Of a DNA stretch of 64,000 nt, positions 63,281 through 64,000 are shown one piece after another. A program made the position numbers and the translations under genes. The first letter of the stretch is position 1, and each line of letters opens with the position of its first letter. The stretch comes from Devosia aquimaris (GTDB taxonomy: Bacteria > Pseudomonadota > Alphaproteobacteria > Rhizobiales > Devosiaceae), in the NCBI RefSeq assembly GCF_020169335.1, contig NZ_JAIEZN010000002.1, positions 434,001-498,000 on the forward strand, written 5' to 3'. The notes below the pieces were generated by a model. That model made no database searches, was not told the origin of the DNA, and worked only from the letters and a program-made list of their open reading frames with translations.

Positions 63281-63455
63281 GGTAAAACCTTATTGCGGAG
63301 TTCGAGCGTTGCGGACGATACTTGATCTGTTCACTAGGGGTTGCCGGGAAGCTCGACTAGTGCAGGAAAGCCTCAATACGAAGCTGGCGTGTGCCCGGAC
63401 CGGTCTCTCTCGAAGATGTGATTGCAATCACGCCGCCAGCCCAGGCCACGACAGC

Positions 63456-63484
63456 AAAAAGGCCCGGATTGCTCCGGGCCTTGA
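63456..63484 (-). terminator. rho-independent terminator after pnp
   Basis: On the minus strand AAGGCCCGG and CCGGGCCTT pair over nine bases around AGCAAT, followed by TTTTG. It lies 22 bases past the pnp stop. Confidence 0.88.
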
Positions 63485-63505
63485 TGTGTGAGGAAAGCGC
63501 CCCGA

Positions 63506-64000
63506 TTACTCGGCGGCTTCTTCCTTGAGTTCCTTGCCGGTGGCCTGATCGACCACCTTCATGGACAGGCGCACCTTGCCGCGCTCGTCAAAGCCGAGCA
63601 GCTTGACCCAGACCTTGTCGCCTTCCTTGACCACATCGGTGGTCTTGGCGACGCGCTGTTCGGCCAGCTGGCTGATGTGCACCAGGCCGTCCTTGGCGCC
63701 GAAGAAGTTCACGAACGCGCCGAAATCGGCGGTCTTGACCACGGTGCCCTGGTAGATGGCGCCCACTTCGGCTTCGTCGGTGATCGACTTGATCCACTTG
63801 ATGGCCGCTTCGATCTGGCTGCCGTCGCTGGAGGCGATCTTGATGGTACCGTCGTCCTCGATGTTGATCTTGGCGCCGGTCTTTTCCACGATCTCGCGGA
63901 TCACCTTGCCACCGGTGCCGATCACTTCACGGATCTTGTCGGTCGGGATCTTCATGGTCTCGATGCGCGGTGCGAACTCGCCCACTTCCGAACGGGACGC
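63506..64000 (-). CDS. pnp: polyribonucleotide nucleotidyltransferase, C-terminal part (partial)
   Basis: PNPase degrades RNA phosphorolytically from the 3' end and is part of the degradosome. The gene runs off the right edge; only the last 164 codons are here. They hold the KH domain ([32 protein letters not shown] in parts) and the S1 domain ([34 protein letters not shown] in parts). The protein ends with a short acidic tail, [10 protein letters not shown] terminator follows the stop. Confidence 0.96.
   Translation of the reverse strand, partial: ASRSEVGEFAPRIETMKIPTDKIREVIGTGGKVIREIVEKTGAKINIEDDGTIKIASSDGSQIEAAIKWIKSITDEAEVGAIYQGTVVKTADFGAFVNFFGAKDGLVHISQLAEQRVAKTTDVVKEGDKVWVKLLGFDERGKVRLSMKVVDQATGKELKEEAAE

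Noticed and set aside
1-64000. tRNA, rRNA, tmRNA, CRISPR arrays and insertion sequences
   Set aside because: I looked for cloverleaf or TψC-like segments, regular spaced repeats and transposase motifs and found none that I can support.

Overview
The window is high-GC chromosomal DNA from an alphaproteobacterium, most likely a Hyphomicrobiales (Rhizobiales) member close to Devosia. The grounds are the gene orders (hisF-hisE-coaA, mutS-glnD-murJ-trpS, rsmI-yraN-gshB), an alphaproteobacterial RpoH promoter before dnaK, an Irr-type iron box before a NifU gene, a ScfR-type regulator beside isocitrate lyase, and frequent TTG/GTG starts. This placement is inference; there is no 16S gene. I saw no tRNA, rRNA, CRISPR array, transposase or recognisable prophage.

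Layout. 1-8.3 kb: histidine and CoA synthesis (hisF end, hisE, coaA), dapB, gpmA, an Ada-type DNA repair protein, nth, and an adenosine-kinase-like PfkB kinase. 8.3-12.1 kb: an accessory island holding a frameshifted MuF-type polymorphic toxin with a PD-(D/E)XK-like nuclease tail, two overlapping immunity-like genes, a deleted relic of a second toxin copy and a third immunity paralogue. 12.1-15.3 kb: a minus-strand operon (FMN reductase, histidine phosphatase, pyrF, hyi) and a VOC protein. 15.5-19.6 kb: dnaJ, an unknown gene and dnaK with a near-perfect RpoH promoter. 20-27 kb: pabBC, pncA, a GFA protein, a methyltransferase, then grpE and hrcA separated by an MFS gene. 27-38 kb: rph, a coupled 48-residue microprotein, rdgB, hemW, an LpoA-like lipoprotein, rsmI, yraN, gshB, marC, small proteins, a GH25 lysozyme and comM. 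39-42.9 kb: isocitrate lyase, a 75-residue protein and a divergent ScfR-type regulator, then a WYL regulator. 43.1-50 kb: a xylose/xylan locus (aldose epimerase, LacI regulator, leader peptide, xylB, xylA, GH43 xylosidase). 50.4-52.7 kb: an MFS exporter and an orphan siderophore-type binding protein. 53-64 kb: mutS, glnD, murJ, trpS, a universal stress protein, an Irr-box NifU protein, an L,D-transpeptidase and the 3' part of pnp.

How the parts work together. The xylose locus forms a pathway: GH43 releases xylose from xylo-oligosaccharides, the epimerase interconverts anomers, XylA makes xylulose and XylB phosphorylates it, with the LacI protein as probable switch. DnaK, DnaJ, GrpE and HrcA form the heat-shock chaperone set. 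The ScfR regulator probably sets aceA to acetate or short-acyl-CoA supply.

The most notable signals are: (1) the MuF toxin island with three immunity paralogues and an in-frame deleted second toxin; (2) seven copies of a parS-like palindrome, GATTCACGTG[A/G]AAC, two of them inside genes; (3) a 12-codon leader ORF between two hairpins, overlapping the xylB start; (4) several families of GC-rich palindromic intergenic repeats; (5) small coupled or well-supported genes under 50 codons.
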